Below the pieces are notes generated by a model that searched no databases, was not told the DNA's origin, and saw nothing but the letters and a program-made list of their open reading frames with translations. A program made the position numbers and the translations under genes. Below are positions 33,973-43,800 of a DNA stretch of 64,000 nt, one piece after another. Within the stretch, counting starts at the first letter, position 1; each line of letters begins with the position of its first letter. Source of the DNA: Acidobacteriota bacterium. GTDB taxonomy: Bacteria; Acidobacteriota; Blastocatellia; Pyrinomonadales; Pyrinomonadaceae. Location: contig JAFAZX010000083.1 of NCBI GenBank assembly GCA_019239425.1, positions 124,001 to 188,000 of the forward strand, read 5' to 3'.

Positions 33973-34761
33973 ATGGGAACTGAATCGTTGTCGGAGCCCG
34001 TACGCGTCCTTATCGCTTACAGCCAGAAGCGCGCCGGCGCGAACGAGGTCATGCGCGCGCTCGCGGGCCACAAAGGCTGGCTCGCCCCGGTCACGCTGTT
34101 CGCGCAGGCGGAGGAGCAGCACCTTCTGTTAGACAGCGTGGTGATGTTCGGCACGGAGACGCGCCTGCCGCCGGGCGAGCTGTGGCTCTTCACCGACCGC
34201 GCGGCCGCGGAGCGCGCGCAGGCGGCCGGGGCCATGCTCGGGCTGTACGCGGCCAAAGTCGCCGGCACCGAGCTGTTCGGCAAGATCGACCCGCGCCTCC
34301 AGATCGTCCGCGTGAACCCTTACTCGCCCAACGAGCAGGGCTGGCAGTTTCTTCCCGGCAGTTACGAGCTGGCTCAGCTCTGGGCGGAGGTCGTCGCGCT
34401 CGAAGAGAAATTCGAGGAGAGCGGCGACCCGTTCTACGCGGCCCTCGCCCGCTTCCGGGGCTTACTCTTCTTTGTTGGCCCGTCCGGCTACGTCATCACC
34501 CTGCCGAATCAGGGCGGGCTGAAGAACCCGGCGGTCGTCTTCACCGCCCCGGACTGCGCCGACGCCTTCATGGCCCGCCTCACCGACGAGCAGCGCCAAG
34601 GGCTTGAGCGTAGAGGCGCCGACGGCATGACCCTCATCAAGAGGCTGCCGGAGCAGCAGATCGACGGCATGCTCATTAACGCGTTCGGCCCCGGCCCCTC
34701 CACCGTGCTCTTCTTCGGCGAGATCGAAGACGTCAACTCGCTCTACGACGAATCTTATTGA
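33973..34761 (+). CDS. Unknown cytoplasmic protein, weakly SseB-like
   Basis: This 262-residue protein has two alpha/beta halves. The second half ('NPAVVFTAPDCADAFMARLT', 'GADGMTLIKRLPEQQIDGML', 'NAFGPGPSTVLFF') vaguely recalls SseB-type domains, which report on nutrient or secretion state in enterobacteria; the match is from memory and weak. There is no signal or membrane segment. ATG 33973 has GGAG seven bases upstream. The stop is nine bases before the first possible start of the CRTAC1-like gene, so they may be cotranscribed, though their products should work in different compartments. Confidence 0.5.
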   Translation: MGTESLSEPVRVLIAYSQKRAGANEVMRALAGHKGWLAPVTLFAQAEEQHLLLDSVVMFGTETRLPPGELWLFTDRAAAERAQAAGAMLGLYAAKVAGTELFGKIDPRLQIVRVNPYSPNEQGWQFLPGSYELAQLWAEVVALEEKFEESGDPFYAALARFRGLLFFVGPSGYVITLPNQGGLKNPAVVFTAPDCADAFMARLTDEQRQGLERRGADGMTLIKRLPEQQIDGMLINAFGPGPSTVLFFGEIEDVNSLYDESY

Positions 34762-34802
34762 CGCGCGTCATGAAGTCGATGGCTTCGCCGAGGCCGGCGA
34801 CG

Positions 34803-37199
34803 ATGAAGAACGGGACTGCGCTTCGGCGGGGGCGTGCCCGGACTTCGGCGGCGCTGTCGGCCTGCCTGATTCTCGCCCTACACATTCCCACCTTCGGGGC
34901 ACAGCGCCCGCAGGCCGCGCGCGGCCCCGCCGACCGCGCGCGCCTCGAACTGGCCGAGGACTTATCAGAGTCTCTGGCTAACGACCTCGTAGACCTTTCG
35001 CTCGCCGTGCGTGCCCGCGACTTCGAGAGGGTGGCCGACTTCATCCCGCCGCGGATCAACTCCGCACCGTTCCCGCGCCGACCTCGCGACGCCGATGTGG
35101 CAAAGGCGCGGCGGATGATCTTCTCGAAGCCGTACGTCGGGACAGACTCCGCCGTGCGGCCGACCTCGCGCGAGGAGTTCCTCCGCGGCCTTTCAAGCTT
35201 CCTCGCGAGCTTCGCCTTGATCGAAGACGCGCGCCTCGTGCTCGACGAAGCGAACTTCGCCGACGACGCGAGGGTGGTCGCAGGCGCCTCCGCCCCCGCC
35301 GCCGCGGAGGGCGCGAACGGCAGGGCGCGCGTCGTTCTCCGCCTCGTCGGTCGGAACCCCGAAGGCGCGCGCGCGTGTGTGACCGGCACCTTCAAAGCCG
35401 ACGTCCGCATGACGGGTTCGAACTGGGTGCTCGACTCCTTCGAGCCCGGGCCGGACTTTCGCTGGCTGGCGGCGCGGCGGGACGTGTTCACAGACGTCAC
35501 GGCGGAGGCGGGCGTCGCCGCCGTGCTCCCGCCCTTCGGCGAGCGCGGCAACGACAACCAGATGCACGGCGCGGCGGCCGCAGACTTCGACGGCGACGGC
35601 TGGATCGACCTCTTCGTCACGGCCCCCTATAGAAACTACCTCTACCTCAACGACGGGACGGGCCGCTTCAGAGACGTTTCCGAAGAGGCGGGCGTGAAGG
35701 CGCTCGCCACCGGCGTCGCGCCCCTCGCCCTCGATTACGACCGTGACGGCGCGACCGACGTCTTCATCTCCGCCGACGGCGGGCAGGTTCTCTTGCAGAA
35801 CCGTTTGAAGAAGGGCGGGCGGCTTGAGTTCCGCGACGTGTCGCAGGAGTCGGGCGTGGGCGCGGCCCGCGCCGTCGGCTTCAGCGCCGCCGCCGGGGAC
35901 GTGAACGGCGACGGCCTGACCGACATCTACGTCGCCTCCTACAACCACTACGGCCGCGTGACGCCCGACTCGTGGTACCGCGCGACGAACGGCACGCCGA
36001 ACCTCCTCTTCGTCAACCGCGGCGACGGCACTTTCACGGAAGAGGCGAAGCGTTGGGGCGTGGACGACTCGCGCTGGACGTACGCGGCGGGGATGGCCGA
36101 CCTGGACGGCGACGGGAGGCTGGACATCTACGCCGGCAACGACTTCGGCGAGAAGGCGCTCTTCGTCAACAGGGGGAATCGTTTCGTAGACGAGGCGCGG
36201 GCGCGCGGCGTGCTCGACACGGCCAACGCGATGGGCATCGCCTTCGGCGATTACAACAACGACGGCCGGCTCGACATCCACTGCACGAACATGTCCTCGA
36301 CGGCGGGCGGCCGCATCCTCGCGCGCCTCTTCCCCGGGGAGACGGCGGCCGGGAACGTGCTCCTGAAACTCGACGCGGGGAACACCCTGTTCGAGGGCGA
36401 CGGGCGCGGGCGCTTCCGCGACGTGAGCGCACAGGTCGGGGGCCTGCCGGCCGGTTGGGCGTGGGGCGGCGGCTTCTTCGACTTCGACAACGACGGCTGG
36501 GAAGACCTCTACACGACGAACGGCTACGTCTCGGGCCGCTCGATGAAAGACACTTCGAGCCTCTACTGGCGACTCATCGTCACGGCGACCGCGAGCGCTT
36601 CGCGCCCCGACCTCGACCGGCTCATGTCCGAGCGAGGCTTCTCCTTCGCCGGCTACGAGCGCGACACGCTCTTCATGAACGTGTCCGCGGGGCGGCCGGG
36701 CGCGCGCAGGTTCACGGACGTCTCGGGCGTCTCGGGCGTCGACGCAATCGGCGACGGGCGCGGGGCCGTCTTCGCAGACTTCGATAACGACGGCGACTAC
36801 GACCTCTTCGTCACGGCGCTCCAGGGCGAGTCGCACCTGCTCTTCCGCAACAACGTCGGGCAGGAGAACCGACACCTGCGCGTCGTCCTCGAAGGCCGGG
36901 CGGCGGGCGAGGCCTTCGGCTCGGCGGTGCGCGTGCGGACTTCGCAGGGGACGCTGACGAAGGTGAAGGCGGGCGGCTCGGGCTTCATCTCGCAGCACGA
37001 CCCGCGGCTCCTCTTCGGCCTCGGCCGGGACGCGCGCGCGCGTTCGGTGGTGGTCACGTGGGCCGACGGTAAGGTGGAAAGGTTCCGCGGAGACTTCAGG
37101 GCGAACTCGACCGTGCTCCTGCGAGAGGGCCGTGGCAGGGCGTCGACGTTAACCAACTTTAGTTTGAGACGCGAGTCCTCCCTCCGCCCGGTGACATAA
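34803..37199 (+). CDS. CRTAC1-like FG-GAP/VCBS repeat protein with ASPIC/UnbV C-terminus
   Basis: This roughly 798-residue exported protein has a signal peptide (ARTSAALSACLILALHIPTFGA) and a helical N-terminal region of about 200 residues. The middle is a beta-propeller of FG-GAP/VCBS repeats, each with a calcium-type loop: 'DFDGDGWIDLF', 'DYDRDGATDVF', 'DVNGDGLTDIY', 'DLDGDGRLDIY', 'DYNNDGRLDI', 'DFDNDGWEDLY' and 'DFDNDGDYDLF'. The C-terminal 80 residues ('VRTSQGTLTKVKAGGSGFIS', 'VVVTWADGKVERF') are an ASPIC/UnbV domain. In Acidobacteriota and Bacteroidota such proteins are cell-surface or secreted, often beside TonB receptors, as here. ATG 34803 is preferred for the signal peptide; in-frame ATGs at 34770 and 34779 are possible. 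Confidence 0.88.
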   Translation: MKNGTALRRGRARTSAALSACLILALHIPTFGAQRPQAARGPADRARLELAEDLSESLANDLVDLSLAVRARDFERVADFIPPRINSAPFPRRPRDADVAKARRMIFSKPYVGTDSAVRPTSREEFLRGLSSFLASFALIEDARLVLDEANFADDARVVAGASAPAAAEGANGRARVVLRLVGRNPEGARACVTGTFKADVRMTGSNWVLDSFEPGPDFRWLAARRDVFTDVTAEAGVAAVLPPFGERGNDNQMHGAAAADFDGDGWIDLFVTAPYRNYLYLNDGTGRFRDVSEEAGVKALATGVAPLALDYDRDGATDVFISADGGQVLLQNRLKKGGRLEFRDVSQESGVGAARAVGFSAAAGDVNGDGLTDIYVASYNHYGRVTPDSWYRATNGTPNLLFVNRGDGTFTEEAKRWGVDDSRWTYAAGMADLDGDGRLDIYAGNDFGEKALFVNRGNRFVDEARARGVLDTANAMGIAFGDYNNDGRLDIHCTNMSSTAGGRILARLFPGETAAGNVLLKLDAGNTLFEGDGRGRFRDVSAQVGGLPAGWAWGGGFFDFDNDGWEDLYTTNGYVSGRSMKDTSSLYWRLIVTATASASRPDLDRLMSERGFSFAGYERDTLFMNVSAGRPGARRFTDVSGVSGVDAIGDGRGAVFADFDNDGDYDLFVTALQGESHLLFRNNVGQENRHLRVVLEGRAAGEAFGSAVRVRTSQGTLTKVKAGGSGFISQHDPRLLFGLGRDARARSVVVTWADGKVERFRGDFRANSTVLLREGRGRASTLTNFSLRRESSLRPVT

Positions 37200-37258
37200 C
37201 CCGACATTTAAGCGACACTGCCACGCCGTACCTTATCGACCCCTCAGAGGAAAAATTC

Positions 37259-40200
37259 ATGTCCAAGTCCGGGCTGGCCCTTCTCTCCCTCTTCGTCCTG
37301 GTGGCTTGCGCCGCCGTGCCCGTCTCGGCGCAGAGCAACTACGCCACCCTGAGCGGGACGGTCTACGACCCGCAGCGGCAGGCCGTGCCGGGCGCGAACG
37401 TGCGCGCGACCAACGCGGGCACCGGCGCCGTCCGGCAGGTGACGACGGACGAGCAGGGCGCGTTCCGGCTGACGGGTCTGTTGCCGGGCGACTACGAGCT
37501 GACAATCGAGGCGAAGGGTTTCGCCGCGCTGGCGCGCGCCGTCAACGTCGAGGTCGGGCAGCAGTTGACGCTCGACGTGGACTTGAAGATCACGGACGTG
37601 AGCACCACGGTCGAGGTCAAGGGCGAGGCGGCGGTGCTGCGCACGACGGACGCGAGCGTGGGCGAAGTCGTCGAGTCGAAGTCAGTCCGCAGCCTGCCCT
37701 TGAACGGCCGGATGCTCATCGACCTCGTGCTCACCGTGCCCGGCGCGCACGAGAGCCACGGCGCGCAGGCCGGCGACATGAGCCCGCTCTACTGGCGGCC
37801 CGGCCAGCGCTCGGCCGTCAGCATCGGCGGCAACCGCCCGAACGCGAACTACTTCCTCCTCGACGGCGCTACCAATACTGACCCCACCTTCAACACCTTG
37901 AACTTGAGCCCGTCGCCCGACGCCGTGCAGGAGTTCAGGGTTCAGACCGGCAGCTACTCGGCCGAGATGGGCGGCGCGGGCGGCGGCCAGGTCAACATCG
38001 TGACGCGGACGGGGACGAACGAGTTCCACGGCACGCTCTACGAGTTCACGCGCAACGACGCGCTCGACGCGCGCACCTTCAACGAGATGGACGAGGCGTC
38101 GCGCCACCTCAACCGGAACAACTTCGGCGGCAGCTTCGGCGGCCCCGTCAGGAAGAACCGGAGCTTCTTCTTCGTCAACTACGAGGGCCTGCGCCTGACG
38201 CAGGCCATGACGATGACGCAGACCGTGCCGACGATGGAGGAGATCGACGGCGACTTCCAGATGAGCGGCACGACGATTTATAACCCGTTCAGCTCGCGCC
38301 CGAACCCGGGCTTCGACCCGACGCGGCCGGTCAGCGCCTCGAACCCGCAGGTCATCCGCGACCCCTTCCCCGACAACAAAATCCCTCAGAACCTCATCAG
38401 CCCGCAGGCGCGCCTCTTCCTTGAGAGGTACGTGCCGCGCCCGAACATGGAGATGGGAATGCAGGGGTGCGGCGGGATGAGCATGACGATGATGGGAGTC
38501 CCGCAGGTGACGGGCGCTGGTGTAGACTGCAACAACTACCAGGACGTGCGCGACATGCACCACGTCACCGACCAGGCCACCTTCCGCTTCGACCAGAACT
38601 TCAAGGGCGGCGACAACCTCTTCGCGCGCTACTCCTTCAGCAAGGAGCACGGCTTCACGCCGCAGAACCTGCCCGGCTTCGGCGCGCTGCACGACAACCT
38701 CTCGCAGCACGGCGTGGTCGGCTGGACGAAGGTCGTCAACCCTTCGGTCGTCAACATCGCGACCATTACGGCCTCGCGCCTCTCGATGCACCGCTCGTCG
38801 GAGAACAGCGAGTCGAACGACATCGTCTCCGAGCTGGGGATTCTCGGCGTCGGCTTCGGCGGGAAGGGCGCCTACGGCGCGCCCTACTTCAACGTGCAGG
38901 GCTACTCGCCGATGGGCGACACGTACATCGCGACGCCGATGCACGCTTGGGACACCATACTCGAAGCGCGCGACACTCTGAGCTGGCAGGTCGGCCGCCA
39001 CTCTCTGAAGCTCGGCGGGAGCTACCGCCACTTCATCTGGCCGATGTGGGGCTTCTTCCAGAACCGCGGCTACTACCAGTTCACCAACGGCTTCACGACG
39101 CGCACCGCCACGAACGACGGCACGGGCTCGGCGCTCGCCAGTTTCCTCTTAGGCTTGCCGGCCGTGAAGCAGCGCCAGGCCGGCATCCCGCAGATGCAGC
39201 TCCGCCAGTGGTACGCCGACGCCTTCGTGCAGGACAGTTTTCAACTGACGCGCAACACGACCGTCCAGCTCGGCCTGCGCTACGAGTACATGAGCCCGCT
39301 CCGCGACATCCGCTACGCCAACACGAACCTCACCTTCGTGAACGGCCGCCCCTTCGTCTTCGTCGGCGGGCAGATGGGGTTCCCCGAGGGCTTAATGCAC
39401 TCGAACAAGCTCAACTTCGCGCCGCGCTTCGGCGTCTCGCACAACGTCCCCGCCTGGGGCCTCGTCCTGCACGGCGCGTTCGGCATCTTCTACACGCCGG
39501 TGGACATGAACACCTGGTGCAACCAGCGCCACAACGTCCCCTACGTCTTCCCCGAGACGCAGCAGAGCGACAACTTCACGCCGGCCGCCGGCATCGTCGC
39601 CACGCACTTCAACTTCGGCCAGCCGGTTCTGGGCACGACGACCGTCAGCTTCGCCGCCTTCGACCCGCACGCGCCCGCGCAGTACATCGAGCAGTGGAGC
39701 CTCTCGGCCGAGAAGGCCCTCGGCGCTTCGACGACGCTGGAGCTGGGCTACCTCGGCTCGCGCGGCCTGCACCTGCAACGCTCGCACCTCATCAACAACG
39801 CGCCCGCCGGCCCCGGCGCCATCGGCCCGCGCAGGCCCTTCACGACCCTGAGCTTCCTGCCGGGCACCGTTCTGCCCTCGAACATCACAATCGCCAACAC
39901 GACCTTCCCCGTGAGCGGCATCAACCTTTTGGAGAACTCGGCGCGGAGCTGGTACGACGCCGGGTACGCCAACGTCCGCCGCCGCTTCTCGCGCGGCTGG
40001 ACGCTGCTCGCCAACTATACCTTCGCCAAGAGCCTGAGTGACGCCCCCGACTTCCGCTCGCCGATGTTCGAATCGGCCATCCCGCAGAACAACCTCAACC
40101 TCTCTTTGGAGAAGGGGCCGGCCTGCGACATCCGCCACCGCTTCGCGCTGAGCACGGTCTACGACCTGCCGGGGCTTGGTCGCAGAGGCTTCGTCGCGGC

Positions 40201-40663
40201 GCTCACGAGCGGGTGGCAGCTCGCCGCCGTCTACCAGGCGCAGAGCGGCTTCCCCCTGACGATCTCCGTCTTCGGCGACACGGCCAACTCGGGGACGCTG
40301 CTCGGCGAGAACCCCGTCCGCGCCAACTACACGGGCCAGCCCGTCTTCGGGCCGGGGACGCGCACGTCCGACCGCTGGTTCAACCCGGCGGCCTTCGCCA
40401 CGCCCGCCGCCTTCACCTTCGGCGACGTGGGCCGGAACACCGTCTACGGCCCCGGCATGCAGACTCTGGACGTGGCGCTGCACCGCGAGTTCGCCGTGAC
40501 GGAGAGGCTGCGCTTCCAACTGCGCGGCGAGCTCTTCAACGCGCTCAACCACACCAACCTCGGCACGCCGAACCGCTTCGTCAACACGCCGCAGTTCGGC
40601 ACCATCACCGAGGCGGCGACGCCCGGCCGCGAGGTTCAACTGGGGGTGCGCCTCTCCTTCTGA
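37259..40663 (+). CDS. Oar-like TonB-dependent receptor with N-terminal carboxypeptidase-regulatory-like domain
   Basis: The 1134-residue protein has a signal peptide (LALLSLFVLVACAAVPVSAQ), then a carboxypeptidase regulatory-like beta-sandwich (about 28-110: 'LSGTVYDPQRQAVPGANV', 'TTDEQGAFRLTGLLPGDY'). A plug region follows with 'SLPLNGRMLIDLVLTVPG' and 'VQTGSYSAEMGGAGGGQV', then a long beta barrel of alternating aromatic strands ending in phenylalanine ('REVQLGVRLSF'). This is the outer-membrane Oar/OmpA-related TonB receptor type abundant in Acidobacteriota; the ligand is unknown. An insert of Met/Gly residues near 400 (MEMGMQGCGGMSMTMMG) is unusual and might bind metal. The gene lies 59 bp after the CRTAC1-like gene and ends before a strong palindrome. 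Confidence 0.88.
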   Translation: MSKSGLALLSLFVLVACAAVPVSAQSNYATLSGTVYDPQRQAVPGANVRATNAGTGAVRQVTTDEQGAFRLTGLLPGDYELTIEAKGFAALARAVNVEVGQQLTLDVDLKITDVSTTVEVKGEAAVLRTTDASVGEVVESKSVRSLPLNGRMLIDLVLTVPGAHESHGAQAGDMSPLYWRPGQRSAVSIGGNRPNANYFLLDGATNTDPTFNTLNLSPSPDAVQEFRVQTGSYSAEMGGAGGGQVNIVTRTGTNEFHGTLYEFTRNDALDARTFNEMDEASRHLNRNNFGGSFGGPVRKNRSFFFVNYEGLRLTQAMTMTQTVPTMEEIDGDFQMSGTTIYNPFSSRPNPGFDPTRPVSASNPQVIRDPFPDNKIPQNLISPQARLFLERYVPRPNMEMGMQGCGGMSMTMMGVPQVTGAGVDCNNYQDVRDMHHVTDQATFRFDQNFKGGDNLFARYSFSKEHGFTPQNLPGFGALHDNLSQHGVVGWTKVVNPSVVNIATITASRLSMHRSSENSESNDIVSELGILGVGFGGKGAYGAPYFNVQGYSPMGDTYIATPMHAWDTILEARDTLSWQVGRHSLKLGGSYRHFIWPMWGFFQNRGYYQFTNGFTTRTATNDGTGSALASFLLGLPAVKQRQAGIPQMQLRQWYADAFVQDSFQLTRNTTVQLGLRYEYMSPLRDIRYANTNLTFVNGRPFVFVGGQMGFPEGLMHSNKLNFAPRFGVSHNVPAWGLVLHGAFGIFYTPVDMNTWCNQRHNVPYVFPETQQSDNFTPAAGIVATHFNFGQPVLGTTTVSFAAFDPHAPAQYIEQWSLSAEKALGASTTLELGYLGSRGLHLQRSHLINNAPAGPGAIGPRRPFTTLSFLPGTVLPSNITIANTTFPVSGINLLENSARSWYDAGYANVRRRFSRGWTLLANYTFAKSLSDAPDFRSPMFESAIPQNNLNLSLEKGPACDIRHRFALSTVYDLPGLGRRGFVAALTSGWQLAAVYQAQSGFPLTISVFGDTANSGTLLGENPVRANYTGQPVFGPGTRTSDRWFNPAAFATPAAFTFGDVGRNTVYGPGMQTLDVALHREFAVTERLRFQLRGELFNALNHTNLGTPNRFVNTPQFGTITEAATPGREVQLGVRLSF

Positions 40664-40698
40664 AGCCCCTGGCCCACTCGAATGAAGAAGGATTGAAC

Positions 40699-40748
40699 CA
40701 CAGAGACACGGCTGGTTGAGTTATAACTCAACCAGCCGTGTCTCTGTG
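40699..40748. repeat. Perfect 50-bp palindrome, probable bidirectional terminator
   Basis: Positions 40699-40723 and 40724-40748 are exact reverse complements (25 bp each, centre GAGTTA/TAACTC, ends CACAGAGACAC/GTGTCTCTGTG). The flanks add an imperfect extension of the CACAGAGACA motif. It lies between the convergent TonB receptor and second macroglobulin genes, the expected place for a terminator serving both strands. Confidence 0.8.
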
Positions 40749-40815
40749 TCTCTGTGTTGAAAGCCAACTCCATCCGCATCACGCCCGGGGCGTCCGCACA
40801 CCTCGGGTCGTTACT

Positions 40816-43800
40816 TCACTTCGCGGTCACCAGCAGCGCGGCGGGCTTCGTTCTGGCCCCGGCCTTCGGGTTGTAGTACTCGTAGACCCGCGCGGCCGGC
40901 GTCTGCGCCCGGACGGGAAACTTCGCACGCAGCCTGAAGGTGAACTCCGCCGCCTGCCTCGGGTTCAGCCCGTCGAGGTAGAGGATCACCTGCTTGGCCG
41001 TGATCGTATACTTCTCAAGCTTCCCGCCGTCGCGGCCGCGCGTCTGACTCAACAGCTCCGCGAAGTCCTCGCCCGACGCCTCGAAGCCCGGCGGAATCCC
41101 TAAATCGACCATGACCATCTTGGCCTTCGCCGCGGTGTTGTTCTGCACACTCACGCGCGCCGTCACCGTCTCGTCCTGCGCCAGCCGCGTGCGGTCGTAG
41201 GCGAGGTTGATCGAGAGCGGCTCGCGCCTCCCCTTCTCGCCCGCGCGCGCCCACGGCACGTAGTAACGCCCGACGATCTGGTACTGCATGCTCCCGCGCC
41301 CCTTGAAGGAGAGGGCGATCTTGTGCGCGCCCGTGTGCGTGAAAGGCTTGAGGTCGACGAGGTGCAGCAGGTCGTTGTTCTCCTTCGTGAGTTGCAGAGA
41401 GCCGGCGGGCTTTCCGTCGGCGGTGACCTCGAGCGTCCCTTCGGTGTCGGCGCTCGCCCCCTTCGTGAACGAGAGGAGGAACGCCTTCAGAGAGAGGATG
41501 GTCGCCTGCGTCGTCTGCCAGTTGCCGAGCGCGTCCTTCTTCTCCGTCAAATAGTCGAGCCCCTTCTTCGCCAGCGCGCTCCTCTGCCCCGACTTCAGGA
41601 GCGCCTGCACGGCGAGCGCCGTCGTCTCAAGGTCGGCCGACTCCTCGCGCGCCGAGGTCGGCGTCTCGCCCTCCTGCTTCCAGAAGGCGGTCTTCGGCCC
41701 CTCGTTCGCCTTCGACGCGAGGGCGCTCACGGCCGCGTCCGTCCAGCCCCTGTCCGCGCCGCTGTCGGCGGCGAAGTTGGCGATGACGGCGAGGGTGTAA
41801 TTGTCCTCCTTGCCGGTCGCGTGCGACGCGACGAACTGCTTCGCGCGCCCGACCGCCTCGCCTTTGTAACCGGTGGCGGCGAGCGACCAGCCGATGTAGG
41901 CGGTGATGCGCACCACGTCCGTGTTGTAGCGGTTGGTCGCGCCCTCGTTGATGAAGTTGGCGTCGGGCTTGAAGCTGCCGTCGGGCTGCTGCTGCGACGC
42001 GAGCCAGGCTTGCGTCCGCTCGATGAGCCGCGGGTCTACCTCGTGGACGCGCGCCATGTCCGAGAACTCCATCAGCCCGTAGGCGGTCAGAATCTTGTTC
42101 GCCGGCGCGTCGCCGAACCAGGAGAAGCCGCCGCCCTGCACCTCGAAGGTGACGAGCCGCTGGTAGCCGAGCGAGACGTAGCCTTCGGCCTTCGCCTGAA
42201 TCTCCGGCGTCAGCTTCTTGCTCGCCTTGAGGTAGTCGAGGACGAGCACGTCAGGGTAGGTCGAAGATGAAGTCTGCTCGAAGCAGCCGCCGGGCATCTG
42301 TAAGATCGAGTCCAGCCCTTCGACCATCTGCGAGAGCGCGCCGGGGTAGAACTTCACGAATATCTTCGAAGCGCCGGGGATGGACTCCTCCGGTATCGAG
42401 ACCTCCTTCGTCGCGGAGCCTTCGAGCCGCTCGTTGACGACGACCGTGTGCTCCTCGCCGTTCGGCAGCACTGTCAGTCGGCGCGCGACGGCGTCGCCCG
42501 AAGAGTCACCCGATTGGGCGCCACGGCCTTCGAGCCGGCCCGTCACCTGGAGTTGCTGTTCGCCGAGCTGCGAAGCCTTGATGCGGAAGTACGCGACCGC
42601 CACCTCGCCCGCGCCGACCTCGACCTGCCTGGAGGCCGTGTCGCCGTCCTGGAGCTGGAACCACTGGTCTTCCCTCAGCTCAAGCGAGACGCGCTGCGCC
42701 GAAGGGAGGTAGTTGTAGACGGCGACGGGCACCGACACCTCGTCGCCCTCCGTGACGGAGACGGGGAGGTCGAGGTCTACGAAGAAGTCCTGGAAGACGC
42801 GCAAGGGGGCCGTCGAAGACCCGAGCGCGCCGCTCGTGGTCGAGGCGAGCGAGGTCACGCGCCACGTCGTGATGGAGTCGGCGAGCGGGATGTTGACGGA
42901 GGCGCGCCCTTCGCCGTCGGTGATGAGCGCGGGGTTCGTGTAGAGCGTCTCGGGGAAGTAGCTGCGCACGCGCGGGCCGGCGCCTCCGCCGCCGCCGTCC
43001 TGCTTCGCGTCCTTCGAGACGTCGAGCTTGTCGATCTCGTCGTCGGCGGGCGTACCCGCCGCCCGCTCGGTCTTCGCCAAGGGGGCCGCCAGCTCCACCG
43101 GTTGAACTACGTCGCGCCCGTTGATGGGAAGCTCCTTCCTCCGCATCGCCGCCCTGAACTCCACTCCACCGCCGGCGCCCCTCGCGATCTCGGCCGTATC
43201 GACGCCGCCGAAGGAGTAGCCGTAGAGGTTTAAGACGACGCCCGTCGGGCCGCGCGACGTGAGCGTGGCCTCGACCCGCCCGCGCGCGCCCGCGGCGAGC
43301 GCGAGCGTCTTGTAGGTGGTGGTGTGGTGCGCGTCGCTCTCGAACGTGACGCGGTAGCGGCCGGGCGGAAGGTCGTTCACGCTGAACCGCCCTTCCGCGT
43401 CCGTGTAGACCCACACGGCCTTACCGTCCGACACGCGCAGCGCCAGAACCTTGACGCCGCCCGCCGGCCTCCCGCGTTCGTCTTTGACCGAGCCCTCGAT
43501 GCGGACGAGGCCGCCTGCTACCTGCCCTTCCTCCACCATGGCGCTCCCCTTGAAGGCGACGCCGCGGACTTTCTCAAGCGGACGCTGCCGCACCGCGTAG
43601 AAGGGGACGCTGATGTCGTCGGCCGTCCCCGCGCGGCCGTCCGGCCCCGGAGAGTTAAGGGCGAAAGAGGCATAGTCGTTTCCGCCGAACGCGCCGGTGC
43701 CTTCGAGCCGGTTGCCCCAAGGGTCTGCGAGCGGGACGGCCCGGCCGGCGTCGGTCGAGACGAACGTCTGCAAGTCCCGGTTGAAGCCCTCCTTCGACGG

